Below are positions 7,449 through 16,268 of a stretch of 52,625 nucleotides of DNA, piece by piece. The translations under genes and the position numbers were made by a program. Each line of letters starts with the position of its first letter. Positions within the stretch are counted from its first letter, which is position 1. The DNA lies in contig JAIETA010000149.1 in assembly GCA_019745575.1 (NCBI GenBank), positions 1-52,625 on the forward strand, given 5' to 3'. Source of the DNA: Reyranella sp. GTDB lineage: Bacteria > Pseudomonadota > Alphaproteobacteria > Reyranellales > Reyranellaceae. The notes under the pieces were generated by a model. That model was not told the origin of the DNA, made no database searches, and was given only the letters and a program-made list of their open reading frames with translations.

Positions 7449-8036
7449 ATGTCTCAAGTTCTACGCGTTCGATGGACGATCGTTCCCCAAACGGCACCCC
7501 AGCCCTGGCGGCCCTGCAGCCGCTGCGGCGGGGCCAGACGCTTCCGCACGGGCGGCAAGGCCAGGGTCAATGCGAACGGCAGGCGCGTCGACGCCTGGCT
7601 GATCTATCGATGCACGGCCTGCGACGGCACCTGGAACCGCCCGATCCTGGAGCGTCGGCCGCTGCGGGCGATCGATCCCGCCTTCCTGGGCGCGCTCGTG
7701 GCCAACGACCCGGAGCTGATGCGTCGCCTGGCGTTCGACGTCGAGGCGCTGAGGCGGCGGGGCGGGCGCGTCGAGCTGTTTGACGATGTTGTGGTGACCC
7801 GGGACATGCCCTCGGAGAGCGTCCCGGCGCCGACCGGGCTTCGCCTGGATCGGCTCCTCGGCAACGAGCTGCGGCTGTCGCGAAGCGTCGTCCGGAGACT
7901 GGAGAGCCGCGGCGCCCTCGTCGTGTCGCCGCCGGGATCGCGGCTGCACCGTCAGGTGCGCGACGGGATGGAGGTGGGCATCGATCTGTCGTCGCCGGAC
8001 GCCGCCGGGATTTTTCCGACAGACCCGGATTTTTAG
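7449..8036 (+). CDS. DUF1062 family protein with zinc ribbon and S4-like C-terminus
   Basis: A 195-residue protein from ATG 7449; the frame is open further upstream, but the recognisable start is MSQVLRVRWTIVPQ. A zinc-ribbon arrangement is visible: CSRCGG near residues 23-28 and CTACDGTW about 30 residues later, with VDAWLIYRC before the second pair. This is the DUF1062 signature. The C-terminal part contains LRLDRLLGNELRLSRSVVRR, which resembles an S4 RNA-binding module. An RNA-associated role is therefore possible but unproven. The gene is monocistronic and convergent with the histidine kinase gene; a hairpin lies just after its stop. Confidence 0.75.
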   Translation: MSQVLRVRWTIVPQTAPQPWRPCSRCGGARRFRTGGKARVNANGRRVDAWLIYRCTACDGTWNRPILERRPLRAIDPAFLGALVANDPELMRRLAFDVEALRRRGGRVELFDDVVVTRDMPSESVPAPTGLRLDRLLGNELRLSRSVVRRLESRGALVVSPPGSRLHRQVRDGMEVGIDLSSPDAAGIFPTDPDF

Positions 8037-8048
8037 ACACGCCCGGAT

Positions 8049-8075
8049 TTTTCCGACGCGCGGGTGTCGGAAAAG
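8049..8075. terminator. Symmetric TTTTCCGAC/GTCGGAAAA hairpin between convergent genes
   Basis: TTTTCCGAC at 8050-8058 pairs with GTCGGAAAA at 8067-8075 around an 8-base loop. The A/T ends make it usable as a terminator on both strands, suiting its place between the convergent DUF1062 and histidine kinase genes. The half-sites TTTTCCGACA recur nearby at 8022-8031 and 8113-8121, so the region is locally repetitive. Confidence 0.5.
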
Positions 8076-8160
8076 GACGGGCGAAAAGCCTTGCCGGCCA
8101 AGGACTTGAATTTTCCGACAGGAATTTCCAGACGCCGGGGCGTCGCGAAAATCCCCGGGC

Positions 8161-9417
8161 CTAGGCCGCCGCGGGCAGGTCGACGCGGAAGCGGCTGCCG
8201 CCGCCCTCGGCCGCCAGGCAGGCCGCATCGCCGCCGTGGCGGCGGGCGATGTCGAGCACGAGGGCGAGGCCCAAGCCGCTGCCGCGGCCCGTCTCGGCGC
8301 CGCCGGCCAGGCGATAGAACGGCTCGAAGATGCGCTGCCGTTCGGCCTCGGGCACGCCGGGGCCGCGGTCGGTGACGGTCAGCACCGCACGGCCCTGCTC
8401 GGGTGTGACGGTGACCGAGACGGGGCCCGCGCCGCCATGGCGTCGCGCGTTCTCCACGAGGTTGCGCACCAGCCGGCGAAGCAGCGTGCGGTCGCCCAAA
8501 ACCGTCACGGGCTGGCCGGCGGCTTCGAGGTCGTAGTGCGAGGCTTCTTCGGCGGCCAGCGCCAAGAGGTCGACCGGCTCGCGCCGCTCCAGGGTGGGCA
8601 CGGCTTCGAGGCGGCTCGCCAGCAGGATCTGTTCGATCAGCTGGTCGAGTTCGGCCACGTCCTCCTTCAGCGACTGGCGCGTCTTGGGATCGGCCGCCTC
8701 GCCCAGCAGCGAGGCCGCCACGGAAATGCGGGTAAGCGGCGTGCGCAGTTCGTGGCTGGCGTTGGCCAGCAAGAGGCGGTGCGCCGCCACCAGCTCCTCG
8801 ATGCGCTGGGCCGAGCGGTTGAAACTTTCGGCCAGGGCCGCCACCTCGTCACTGCCCTCGACTTTTACTCGCGCGGAAAGATCGCCGCCGCCCAGGCGTT
8901 CGACGCCGGCTTGCAACCGTTCCAGCCGGCGGCCGAGGCCACGCACCACGGGATAGGCGCCGACCGCCACGGCCAGCGCCACGAGGCCGAGCGCGGCGGC
9001 GATCCACAGGATCGGGTTGGGCCGCTCGCGCACCTGGCGCGCCACCAGCCAGCGGCCGTCGGGCAATTGCAGCGTGAAGTTGGGCCCGCCCGGTCCGCGC
9101 CGCCAGCCGGTGCGCATGCGGCGCGGCTCGAAACGCGGCGGCGGCTTGCCGGCAAAGGCGATCATGTCGCCGTCGGCACGGTAGAGGGCGATGTCGAAGC
9201 GCAGCTTGCGGTGCAGCGCTTCTATCGCCTTCTGCTGGTCCGGCTTCGGCGCGTCGGCGTCCGGCAGCAGCGCGCCGGTGAGCTCGGCCGCGACGTCGAG
9301 ATACTGCGGCGTGCGGTTACTGTCGTCGGCCAGCCACCACAAGAGCGCCACCGCGCCCACGAACACCGCGAGCGCGACCAGAATGGCGGCGTAGAATTTC
9401 AGGTAGAGGCGGCGCAT
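8161..9417 (-). CDS. Sensor histidine kinase, CpxA/BaeS-like
   Basis: A 418-residue inner-membrane sensor kinase. Transmembrane segments are at residues ~10-30 and ~135-157, with a periplasmic sensor loop between them. A HAMP region follows (~158-210), then the dimerisation/phosphoacceptor helix with SHELRTPLTR (His222), the N box NLVENARRHG, and G boxes DRGPGVPEAE and GSGLGLALV. It phosphorylates the response regulator encoded 5 bp upstream. The order Spy-like protein, regulator, kinase on the same strand suggests an envelope-stress circuit like CpxRA, with the periplasmic protein acting as feedback inhibitor or effector. The actual signal is unknown. Confidence 0.92.
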   Translation of the reverse strand: MRRLYLKFYAAILVALAVFVGAVALLWWLADDSNRTPQYLDVAAELTGALLPDADAPKPDQQKAIEALHRKLRFDIALYRADGDMIAFAGKPPPRFEPRRMRTGWRRGPGGPNFTLQLPDGRWLVARQVRERPNPILWIAAALGLVALAVAVGAYPVVRGLGRRLERLQAGVERLGGGDLSARVKVEGSDEVAALAESFNRSAQRIEELVAAHRLLLANASHELRTPLTRISVAASLLGEAADPKTRQSLKEDVAELDQLIEQILLASRLEAVPTLERREPVDLLALAAEEASHYDLEAAGQPVTVLGDRTLLRRLVRNLVENARRHGGAGPVSVTVTPEQGRAVLTVTDRGPGVPEAERQRIFEPFYRLAGGAETGRGSGLGLALVLDIARRHGGDAACLAAEGGGSRFRVDLPAAA

Positions 9418-9422
9418 GGCGG

Positions 9423-10127
9423 CTATCGATCCCGGTCCTTCGCGAAGACGTAGCCCGTGCCGCGCAGAGTCAGGATCCGGCGCGGCTTCTTGGGATCGTC
9501 CTCGATGGCGGCACGGATGCGGCTGACGTGGACGTCGACCGAGCGGTCGAACGCTTCGAGCTTCTCGCCCTTGAGCAGGTCCATCAGCGCGTCGCGCGAC
9601 AGCACGCGGCCGGCGCGTTCCGCCAGCGCCAGCAGGAGCGCGAACTGGTAGGCGGTGATGGCGCGTTCCTCGCCATCGACCCGCACGACGCGGGCGCCCT
9701 TGTCGATTTCGAGGCGGCCGAAGCGCAGGACTTCGGATTTGGCCGTGCCGCCGCCACCACTGCCACTTCTACGACGCAGGATGGCGCGCAGGCGGGCCTG
9801 CAGCTCGCGCGGCTCGAACGGCTTGGCGAGATAGTCGTCGGCGCCGATCTCCAGCCCGACGACCTTGTCCATCGGCTCACCGCGCGCGGTCAGCATCAGG
9901 ATGGGCACATCGCTCGACGCGCGCAGCCTGCGGCAGAGATCCAAGCCGTCGGCGTCGGGCAGCATGAGGTCGAGGATCACCGCGTCGAAGGCCTCGCGCT
10001 TGAGCAGCGTCTCGCCGGCCTGGCCGGTGCCCGCCACGGTGACGCGAAAACCCGCCCCTCCGAGATAGTCTGAAACCATGCCGGCGAGGCGGGCGTCGTC
10101 GTCGATCATCAGGATGCGCTCGGCCAT
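9423..10127 (-). CDS. OmpR/PhoB family response regulator
   Basis: A 234-residue protein from the ATG at 10127 (MAERILMIDDDARL); a GTG 24 bases upstream is also in frame but less likely. The receiver domain holds the acidic pair D10/D11, the phosphoacceptor Asp53 in VILDLMLPDADG, and the conserved Lys in DDYLAKPFEPREL. The C-terminal winged helix ends RILTLRGTGYVFAKD. A Gly/Ser-rich linker separates the two. It is directly followed by the histidine kinase gene, its obvious partner, and preceded by the Spy-like gene it probably regulates. Confidence 0.95.
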   Translation of the reverse strand: MAERILMIDDDARLAGMVSDYLGGAGFRVTVAGTGQAGETLLKREAFDAVILDLMLPDADGLDLCRRLRASSDVPILMLTARGEPMDKVVGLEIGADDYLAKPFEPRELQARLRAILRRRSGSGGGGTAKSEVLRFGRLEIDKGARVVRVDGEERAITAYQFALLLALAERAGRVLSRDALMDLLKGEKLEAFDRSVDVHVSRIRAAIEDDPKKPRRILTLRGTGYVFAKDRDR

Positions 10128-10169
10128 CGTTTCAGTATCGGGCCGGGCCACCCCCCTGTCATTGGCCGG

Positions 10170-10631
10170 TTAGCCGCGCTTGCCGTGGCGCTCGTTCCAC
10201 TTCTTGAAGAAGGCCTGGCGCTGCTCGGCGTTCAGCACGTTGCCGGCGTCGATCAGGGCCCGGGTGAAGCGCTTCGAACTGTCGTCGAGGGTCTTCATCT
10301 GCTCGGCGCGGATCGCCTCGATCCTGGCCGGATCGATGGTGGGCGCGCTCATGGCGTCCTGCAGCGCCTTGCGGGCCTCGGTCCGCTTGTCGCGCAGGCC
10401 GGTCATGTCGGCGGCGGCGGCCTTCAGGATCTCCGTCACCTTCTTTTTCTGCTCCGGCGTGGCGGTGGTGCCGTCGAGCGCCTTGTCGACGCGCTTCTCG
10501 ATGCGCTCCTGGAATTTTGCCGGGTCGAAGCCCGCGCCGTCGCCGCGCGCGAAGGCGGTGCCGCCGGCGGTCATCGCGAGGCTGCCGGCCAGAAGGGCCG
10601 CCACCATCGTCTCCAGGCTGAGGGTCGTCAT
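10170..10631 (-). CDS. Spy/CpxP-like periplasmic protein
   Basis: A 153-residue protein starting at ATG 10631 with GGAGAC upstream. Residues ~1-27 form a signal peptide ending AFARG. The mature part is almost entirely helical and basic/acidic mixed, with repeated segments (TPEQKKKVTEILKAAAADM, DPARIEAIRAEQMKTL and LNAEQRQAFFKKWNERHGK), the last resembling the LTxxQ motif of Spy and CpxP. These bind unfolded periplasmic proteins or dampen a sensor kinase. Location 42 bases upstream of the response regulator supports such a link. Heavy-metal resistance proteins of the CnrR/ZraP type are an alternative. Confidence 0.78.
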   Translation of the reverse strand: MTTLSLETMVAALLAGSLAMTAGGTAFARGDGAGFDPAKFQERIEKRVDKALDGTTATPEQKKKVTEILKAAAADMTGLRDKRTEARKALQDAMSAPTIDPARIEAIRAEQMKTLDDSSKRFTRALIDAGNVLNAEQRQAFFKKWNERHGKRG

Positions 10632-10727
10632 GTTCCGTCTCCATCTGTGTCGGGTGAAAATCCCCGTCCCAGCCATATGGCGCGGCGCGGTTTCGCCGCC
10701 GTCTCGGTCGTGCAAAGTTATGTAAAG

Positions 10728-11225
10728 ATGACGACGCTCCAAACCGACCGCCTGACGCTGCGGCCCCTCGCGCCCGACGACGCCGAGGCCTATCTTGCGA
10801 TCCGCCATCATCCCGACGTGGCGAGATGGGTGCCGCGGCCCCTCGAGGGTGTGATCGGGCGGTTCGCGGCCTCGTGGGAGGAGCGCCGCTATGCGCCCTG
10901 GGGCGTGTTCCGCGACGGTCGGCTGATTGGCCATGGTGGGCTGAACTACGTTCCGGAGTTCGGCGAGACCGAGGTGCTGTGGGCGCTCCATCCCGACGCC
11001 TGGGGTCAGGGCTACGCTACCGAAGTGGCGCGGGCGGCGCTGCACTATGGCTTCGGCACGCTGGGTCTGGAGCTGATCTTCGCCATCACCATGCCGGACA
11101 ATCTCGCCTCGCAAGCGGTGATGAAGCGCATCGGTCTCACTTACCGAAAACGCGAGGTCTACAAAGGTTTCGACGTGGTCTGGTTCGACACGAATAGGGA
11201 GACGTGGGGCAGGGGGGCCGGCTGA
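10728..11225 (+). CDS. GNAT family N-acetyltransferase, RimJ/RimL type
   Basis: A 165-residue protein starting MTTLQTDRLTLRPLAPDDA, the usual opening of RimJ/RimL-like acetyltransferases. The acetyl-CoA binding loop is visible as WGQGYATEVARAAL, followed by the helix/strand with TMPDNLASQAVMKRIG, typical for this subgroup. It transfers acetyl from acetyl-CoA to an amine, either the N-terminus of a ribosomal protein or a small molecule; the substrate cannot be told. Divergent from the Spy-like gene, with 96 bases between starts. Downstream is a 161-base gap with a short hairpin at 11228-11244. Confidence 0.88.
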   Translation: MTTLQTDRLTLRPLAPDDAEAYLAIRHHPDVARWVPRPLEGVIGRFAASWEERRYAPWGVFRDGRLIGHGGLNYVPEFGETEVLWALHPDAWGQGYATEVARAALHYGFGTLGLELIFAITMPDNLASQAVMKRIGLTYRKREVYKGFDVVWFDTNRETWGRGAG

Positions 11226-11386
11226 CAGGTCCGAAGATCGGACCTCGTCGGCAATCGCATGCCGCGGTGTTCGGCACACCCCGCGCAACGGCTTGTGGGA
11301 TCACGGAAATCGGGCGGTGGGCGATCCGCGTTACGAACAGCTGCCGCTGTTTTCGCGGGACACTTCGTGTTCGCAAAAGTTGCCCG

Positions 11387-12157
11387 TCAGCCGCCCAGAA
11401 CCTTCATCGCCGCGCGGTGGGTGGCCGCGTCGCCCGCCGCCAGCACCGAGCCGTCGGAGTGCATGTCGAGCGGGCGGCCGCGCCAGTCTGTGATCAGTCC
11501 GCCGGCGCCTTTTACGACCGGCACGAGGGCGGCGAAGTCGTAGAGTTTCAGGCTCGCCTCGACCACCAGATCGACATGGCCCGAAGCCAGCAGGCCGTAG
11601 GCGTAGCAGTCGCCGCCCCAGCGGAAGAGCTTTACCTTTTTGGTCAGCGCCTCGTGCGGCTTCTCGTAGAGGCCGGGGAACATGAGCGGCGCCGTCGAGT
11701 ACATGTATGCCTTGGCGAGCGCATCGCAGGCGCGGACGGAGATCGGCTGACCATTGAAGGTCGAGCGCTGGCCGTCCGCGCCCAGCCAGCGCTCCTTCAG
11801 GATCGGCTGGTCGATGATGCCCAGCACCGGTGTGCCGCGATGGAGGAGCGCCACCAGCGTGCCGAAGATCGGCAGGCCGGTGATGTAGGCCTTGGTGCCG
11901 TCGATCGGGTCGAGCACCCAGACATACTCCGCATCGGTGCGCACCGCGCCATGCTCCTCGCCGAACACGCCGTGGTCGGGCACGTGGCGGGCCAGCAGGT
12001 CGCGCATCGCCGTCTCGGCCTCGCGGTCGGCGATGGTGACGGGGCTCCGGTCGGACTTGTCGTCGATCGCGACCTGGGTGCGGAAGTAGCGGGCCGAGAT
12101 CGGCCGCGCGGCATCGGCCAGCGCGTTGGCCAGCGCGACGAGGCGGGGCTCGACCAC
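11387..12157 (-). CDS. hisN: Histidinol-phosphatase, inositol monophosphatase family
   Basis: A 256-residue protein with a GTG start. Metal-binding motifs of the inositol monophosphatase fold are present: GEEHG (Glu67/Glu68), DPIDGTKAYITG (from Asp83), and the late Asp in KLYDFAALVPVV. The KAYITG wording after DPIDGT is typical of HisN, the histidinol-phosphatase of actinobacteria and many alphaproteobacteria, which removes phosphate from L-histidinol phosphate in histidine synthesis. An alternative is another IMPase-like phosphatase. It follows the cytochrome c gene by 13 bases on the same strand, although the two have no obvious shared function. Confidence 0.85.
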   Translation of the reverse strand: MVEPRLVALANALADAARPISARYFRTQVAIDDKSDRSPVTIADREAETAMRDLLARHVPDHGVFGEEHGAVRTDAEYVWVLDPIDGTKAYITGLPIFGTLVALLHRGTPVLGIIDQPILKERWLGADGQRSTFNGQPISVRACDALAKAYMYSTAPLMFPGLYEKPHEALTKKVKLFRWGGDCYAYGLLASGHVDLVVEASLKLYDFAALVPVVKGAGGLITDWRGRPLDMHSDGSVLAAGDAATHRAAMKVLGG

Positions 12158-12170
12158 CTAGGCCAACGAC

Positions 12171-12698
12171 CTAGGGGAGCGGCTTGGGCGTGTCCGCCAG
12201 GGTGCGCAGGTAAGCGATCACGTCGGCGCGGTCCTGCTCCTTGGCAAGGCCGGCGAACGCCATCTTGGTGCCACGCACGTAGGCAGTCGGCTTGAAGATC
12301 ATGCTGTTGAGGTTTTCGTAGGTCCACTCGCCGCCCTTGGCCTGCAGCGCGGACGAGTAGCTGAAGCCGGCGTGCGCCGCCTTCTTGGCGTCCACCACGT
12401 TCCACAGGTTGGGGCCGACCTTGTTGGCGCCGCCCTTGTCGACGGTGTGGCAGGTCAGGCACTGCTTGTTGAACAGGGCCTTGCCGGCCTCGACATTGGC
12501 GCCGGCGAGCTTGGGTCCGATCGGCGCCAGCTCGGCCGGGGCGGCGGCGGCAACCTGGGTCGGCGCCTCGTCGGCCACGGCCAGCGCCGGCTTGTCGAGC
12601 TTGTGCGGATGGACCACGGCATTGGAGACCTTGCCGACCACCATCGCGAAGAGGACGGAGGCCAGAACGCAGCCTGCAACCGTGTTGAAATTGGCCAT
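12171..12698 (-). CDS. Membrane-anchored c-type cytochrome, cytochrome c552/cycM-like
   Basis: A 175-residue protein beginning MANFNTVAGCVLASVLFAMVV, an N-terminal signal-anchor. An Ala/Pro-rich linker (~40-60) leads to a class I cytochrome c domain with the heme motif CLTCH at Cys80-Cys83-His84 and the Met146 axial ligand in GTKMAF. The pattern matches CycM-type membrane cytochromes that pass electrons from the bc1 complex to cytochrome c oxidase at the periplasmic face. Start chosen because it gives the complete anchor. It is divergent from pheA, an arrangement seen in several alphaproteobacteria. Confidence 0.9.
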   Translation of the reverse strand: MANFNTVAGCVLASVLFAMVVGKVSNAVVHPHKLDKPALAVADEAPTQVAAAAPAELAPIGPKLAGANVEAGKALFNKQCLTCHTVDKGGANKVGPNLWNVVDAKKAAHAGFSYSSALQAKGGEWTYENLNSMIFKPTAYVRGTKMAFAGLAKEQDRADVIAYLRTLADTPKPLP

Positions 12699-12873
12699 CG
12701 TCGGATCCCAAAGCGGCAATATTTCCGGACGTTGCTGTAGCACGCCCGCAGCGACGCCAGTAGTATCCGATCGCCGCCTCGGGCTCGCGCGGCGGAACGT
12801 CGCAAGTCTCGGAATTTGCGGGGTTTTTCGCCTATCGAAGGGCTTCGGGACGGAACGTGGGGGAGTTTGGCGA

Positions 12874-13773
12874 ATGGCCAGGGGACAGAGCGGCAAGGCG
12901 GCGAAGGCCAGCAATATCATCGCCTTCCAGGGCGAGCCGGGCGCCAATTCCGACATGGCCTGCCGGGCGGCCTTTCCCTACATGACGACCTTGCCGTGCC
13001 CGACCTTCGAGACCGCCATGGCCGCGGTCCAGGCGGGCCGGGCGGAACTGGCCATCATCCCGGTCGAGAATTCGATCGCCGGCCGCGTCGCCGATCTGCA
13101 CAGCCTGCTGCCGCACACCAAGCTCAAGATCGTCGCCGAGCACTTCCAGCGGGTCGAGCATTGCCTGGTCGCCCTGCCGGGCGCCTCGCTGAAATCCATT
13201 CGCACGGTCAAGAGCCACGTCCAGGCGCTCGCCCAGTGCCGCAACTTCCTGAAGAAGCATCGCTTCCAGCCGCTGGTCCACGCCGATACGGCAGGCGCGG
13301 CGCGCGAGATCGCCGAGATCGGCGACAAGAGCGTCGGCGCCATCGCCTCGTCGCTCGCCGCCCGCATCTACAATCTGAAGGTACTCGCCCGCAACATCGA
13401 GGACGCCGACCACAACACGACGCGCATGCTGGTGTTTTCGCGCGAACCGGCCACGCCCGACTGGCGGACCGTGCAGTGCATGACGCCCTTCCTGTTCCGC
13501 GTGAAAAGCCGGCCGGCCGCGCTCTACAAGGCGCTGGGCGGCTTCGCGACCAACGGCGTCAACATCGTGAAGCTGGAAAGCTACCTGTCCGGCGCGCGCT
13601 TCGAGCAGGCGCAGTTTTACGCCGAGGTCGAAGGCCATCCCGAGCAGCGCGCCCTGGCGCTCGCCTTCGAGGAGCTCAGCTTCTTTTCCGAGGAGTTCAA
13701 GCTGCTCGGCTCGTTCCCGATCAATCCGTTCCGGCGCAAGGGCTGGGAAGCACCGACCCGTCCCGGCACCTGA
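12874..13773 (+). CDS. pheA: Prephenate dehydratase
   Basis: A 299-residue monofunctional enzyme (no chorismate mutase domain) that converts prephenate to phenylpyruvate in phenylalanine synthesis. The catalytic part (~12-200) opens IIAFQGEPGANSDMAC and contains VENSIAGRV, and NTTRM in place of the more usual NxTRF. A C-terminal ACT domain (~205-285: LFRVKSRPAALYKALGGF, then NIVKLESYL) gives phenylalanine feedback. ATG 12874 is chosen because the conserved domain begins within 15 residues. It is followed 20 bases on by rpe. Confidence 0.95.
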   Translation: MARGQSGKAAKASNIIAFQGEPGANSDMACRAAFPYMTTLPCPTFETAMAAVQAGRAELAIIPVENSIAGRVADLHSLLPHTKLKIVAEHFQRVEHCLVALPGASLKSIRTVKSHVQALAQCRNFLKKHRFQPLVHADTAGAAREIAEIGDKSVGAIASSLAARIYNLKVLARNIEDADHNTTRMLVFSREPATPDWRTVQCMTPFLFRVKSRPAALYKALGGFATNGVNIVKLESYLSGARFEQAQFYAEVEGHPEQRALALAFEELSFFSEEFKLLGSFPINPFRRKGWEAPTRPGT

Positions 13774-13793
13774 GGCCAACCCCAAGGTAATCC

Positions 13794-14456
13794 ATGCCGC
13801 AACAGCCCGTCCGCATCGCGCCCTCCATTCTGTCGGCCGACTTCGCCGCCCTCGGCCGCGAGATCGAGGCAGTGACCGCGGCCGGCGCCGACTGGATCCA
13901 TGTCGACGTCATGGACGGCCACTTCGTGCCCAACCTCACCATCGGGCCGATGGTCGTGAAGGCGCTGCGCAAGCACAGCCGGCAGCCGTTCGACGTCCAT
14001 CTCATGATCTCGCCGGTCGACCCGCTGGTCCCGGCCTTCGCCGACGCCGGTGCCGACGTGATCTCGTTCCATCCCGAGGCCGGCCCGCATGCCCATCGCA
14101 CGATCCAGCTGATCAAGAGCCTCGGCAAGAAGGCGGGCGCCGTGCTCAATCCGGCGACGCCGCTGGCGGCCATCGAGAGCGTGTTGGCCGATCTCGACCT
14201 CGTGCTGGTGATGAGCGTCAACCCGGGCTTCGGCGGTCAGGCCTTCATAGAAGGCCAGCTCGCCAAGATCGCCGCGCTGCGCCGCGCCATCGATGCGCTG
14301 GGCAAGCCGATCGATCTCGAGGTCGACGGCGGCGTCAATGCCGAGACGGCGCGGCGCTGCATCGAGGCGGGCGCCGACGTCCTGGTCGCCGGCACCGCGG
14401 TGTTCGGCGGCGGCGCCGACAAGTACGCCTCCAACATCAAGGCTCTTCGGGCATGA
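13794..14456 (+). CDS. rpe: Ribulose-phosphate 3-epimerase
   Basis: A 220-residue TIM-barrel enzyme that interconverts ribulose 5-phosphate and xylulose 5-phosphate in the pentose phosphate and Calvin cycles. Landmarks: [11 protein letters not shown] near the N-terminus, metal-binding [37 protein letters not shown] and [11 protein letters not shown]. Length is the family norm. The stop overlaps the ATG of the GST gene by 4 bases (ATGA), which indicates translational coupling. Confidence 0.97.
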   Translation: MPQQPVRIAPSILSADFAALGREIEAVTAAGADWIHVDVMDGHFVPNLTIGPMVVKALRKHSRQPFDVHLMISPVDPLVPAFADAGADVISFHPEAGPHAHRTIQLIKSLGKKAGAVLNPATPLAAIESVLADLDLVLVMSVNPGFGGQAFIEGQLAKIAALRRAIDALGKPIDLEVDGGVNAETARRCIEAGADVLVAGTAVFGGGADKYASNIKALRA

Positions 14457-15376
14457 CCGACATCATCTTCCACCACTACGCCACCTCGCCCTTCTCGGAG
14501 AAGGTGCGCATCGCGTTCGGCATAAAGCAGCTGGCCTGGAAGTCGGTCGAGATTCCCAACATCATGCCCAAGCCGGACCTGATGCCGCTGACCGGCGGCT
14601 ATCGCAAGACGCCGGTGATGCAGGTCGGCGCCGACATCTATTGCGACACCCAGCTCATCATGATGGAGCTGGAGCGCATCGCGCCGGCGCCGACGCTGCT
14701 GCCCAAGGGCCGGGAAGGCGAGGCGCGTGCGCTTGCCACCTGGATCGACCGCAACATCTTCTGGGCCGCCGTCGGCGTCGTCATGGGGGCGATCGGCGAC
14801 AGGCTGCCGGAAGCCTTCCAGAAGGACCGCAGCGAGTTCTCCGGCCGCTCGTTCGATCCGGCGAAGCTCCGCGCCGCGATGCCGGCGGCGCGCGACCAGA
14901 CCTATGCTCAGCTGTCCCTGGCCGAGGAAATGCTGGCCGACGGCCGGGCCTATCTGATGGGCGACACGCCGACGCTGGCCGACTGCGCACTGTACAATCC
15001 CGTGTGGTTCATCAAGGAACGGGTGGGCCAGGGCAAGGCGGTCGGTCCGCTCGACCGGCTGCCCAGGGTCATGGCCTGGTCGGAGCGCATGAAGGCGTTC
15101 GGTGGCGGCAAGCGCTCCAATATCGGATCCACCGACGCCCTCGATGCCGCCCGGGCGGCGACGCCTGCCCGCGCCAGCGTCGACCCCCATGATCCCAGCG
15201 GCTTGAAGGCCGGTCAGACGGTCAGCGTCACGCCCGACGATACCGGCCGGGTGCCGGTGAGTGGCGAACTGGTCGGCCTGTCGGCGGACCGCATTTCGAT
15301 CGCCCGCAACGATCCGCGGGTAGGCGACGTTGTCGTCCACTTCCCGCGGGCAGGTTTCATCGTCCAGCCGCTATAG
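14453..15376 (+). CDS. Glutathione S-transferase family protein with extended C-terminus
   Basis: A 307-residue protein. The N-terminal thioredoxin-like domain shows [17 protein letters not shown] and the cis-Pro region YRKTPVMQV, and a helical GST domain follows to about residue 210. A further ~80 residues after the GST fold ([20 protein letters not shown] onward) form a beta-rich tail that is not part of standard GSTs. It may conjugate glutathione or act as a reductase or isomerase; the substrate is unknown. Coupled to rpe by an ATGA overlap. Its stop overlaps that of the convergent PhzF gene by 6 bases. Confidence 0.88.
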   Translation: MTDIIFHHYATSPFSEKVRIAFGIKQLAWKSVEIPNIMPKPDLMPLTGGYRKTPVMQVGADIYCDTQLIMMELERIAPAPTLLPKGREGEARALATWIDRNIFWAAVGVVMGAIGDRLPEAFQKDRSEFSGRSFDPAKLRAAMPAARDQTYAQLSLAEEMLADGRAYLMGDTPTLADCALYNPVWFIKERVGQGKAVGPLDRLPRVMAWSERMKAFGGGKRSNIGSTDALDAARAATPARASVDPHDPSGLKAGQTVSVTPDDTGRVPVSGELVGLSADRISIARNDPRVGDVVVHFPRAGFIVQPL

Positions 15377-16258
15377 CGTGACCTCGCCGCGGAACACGGG
15401 AATGCAGCTGCCGCCGACGGCGGCGCGGATGCCGTCGGCCGCCCGATGCGCCGAGGCGCGCAGCAGGCTCGGCCGGCCCATTTCGACGCCCTGGACGATG
15501 TCGTAACGCTGCTCGCGGTCGCCGCCCAGGGACAGCAGCAGCGCGGCCAGCGGCGTCGCGGCGCTGCCGGTGGCGGCATCCTCGACCGTGCCCGACAGCG
15601 GCGAGAACATGCGCGCGCGCAGACGGAGGCGATCTCCTTCCCGTCCCGCACGGGCATAAAGATAGAGCGGCAGGCGCCGCGGCCCGAGGTCGGGAAAGAC
15701 CGCGACGGCGTCGCGGAAGCGCGCAATGTCGGGCAAGGCGCGGGTGAGCGCGTCGGCCGTCACTTCCGCCAGGACAAAGGAGTTCCCGACCGACGCCATG
15801 ACCGGGCAATGCGCGGTCGTCACGATCTCGCCGGGCGCGAGACCGACGCAGCCGGCCACGAGGTCGGCCGGCATCTCGGCGCCGAGCGACAGCGGCTGGG
15901 GCGCCGCGATCGTCACGCCGCCGTCCTCGACCTTCACCTCGACCAGTCCGGCGATCTCCTCGAAGCGCAGCACGCCGTCCACGGCGCGGCCGCGGCCGGC
16001 CAGAACCCAGCCGGTGCCGACATTGGGATGGCCGGCGAACGGCATCTCGGCCGTGCGGTTGAAGATGCGCACGCGCGCTGTGTGGGCCGGATCGTCCGGT
16101 GGCAGCACGAAGGTCGTCTCGCTCAAATTGAACTCGGTGGCGAGGGACTGCATCTCCGCGTCCGACAGGCCCTGCGCCTCGGGGAAGACGGCGAGCGGAT
16201 TGCCGCCGAAGCGCCGGTCGGTGAAGACGTCGACTGTCACGAACGCGTAGGTCCTCAT
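15371..16258 (-). CDS. PhzF family isomerase
   Basis: A 295-residue two-lobed protein of the diaminopimelate-epimerase-like PhzF fold. Typical landmarks are VDVFTDRRFGGNPLAVF at the N-terminus with LSETTFVLPP (catalytic Glu), AEMPFAGHPNVGTGWVL, and the second-lobe block EDAATGSAATPLAALL. Members isomerise small acids (PhzF acts in phenazine synthesis), but most, as probably here, have unknown substrates since no phenazine genes are nearby. Start ATG 16258. It lies 10 bases downstream of the sugar-phosphate-isomerase-like gene and is probably cotranscribed. Confidence 0.92.
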   Translation of the reverse strand: MRTYAFVTVDVFTDRRFGGNPLAVFPEAQGLSDAEMQSLATEFNLSETTFVLPPDDPAHTARVRIFNRTAEMPFAGHPNVGTGWVLAGRGRAVDGVLRFEEIAGLVEVKVEDGGVTIAAPQPLSLGAEMPADLVAGCVGLAPGEIVTTAHCPVMASVGNSFVLAEVTADALTRALPDIARFRDAVAVFPDLGPRRLPLYLYARAGREGDRLRLRARMFSPLSGTVEDAATGSAATPLAALLLSLGGDREQRYDIVQGVEMGRPSLLRASAHRAADGIRAAVGGSCIPVFRGEVTL

Positions 16259-16268
16259 CGCCGATCCG

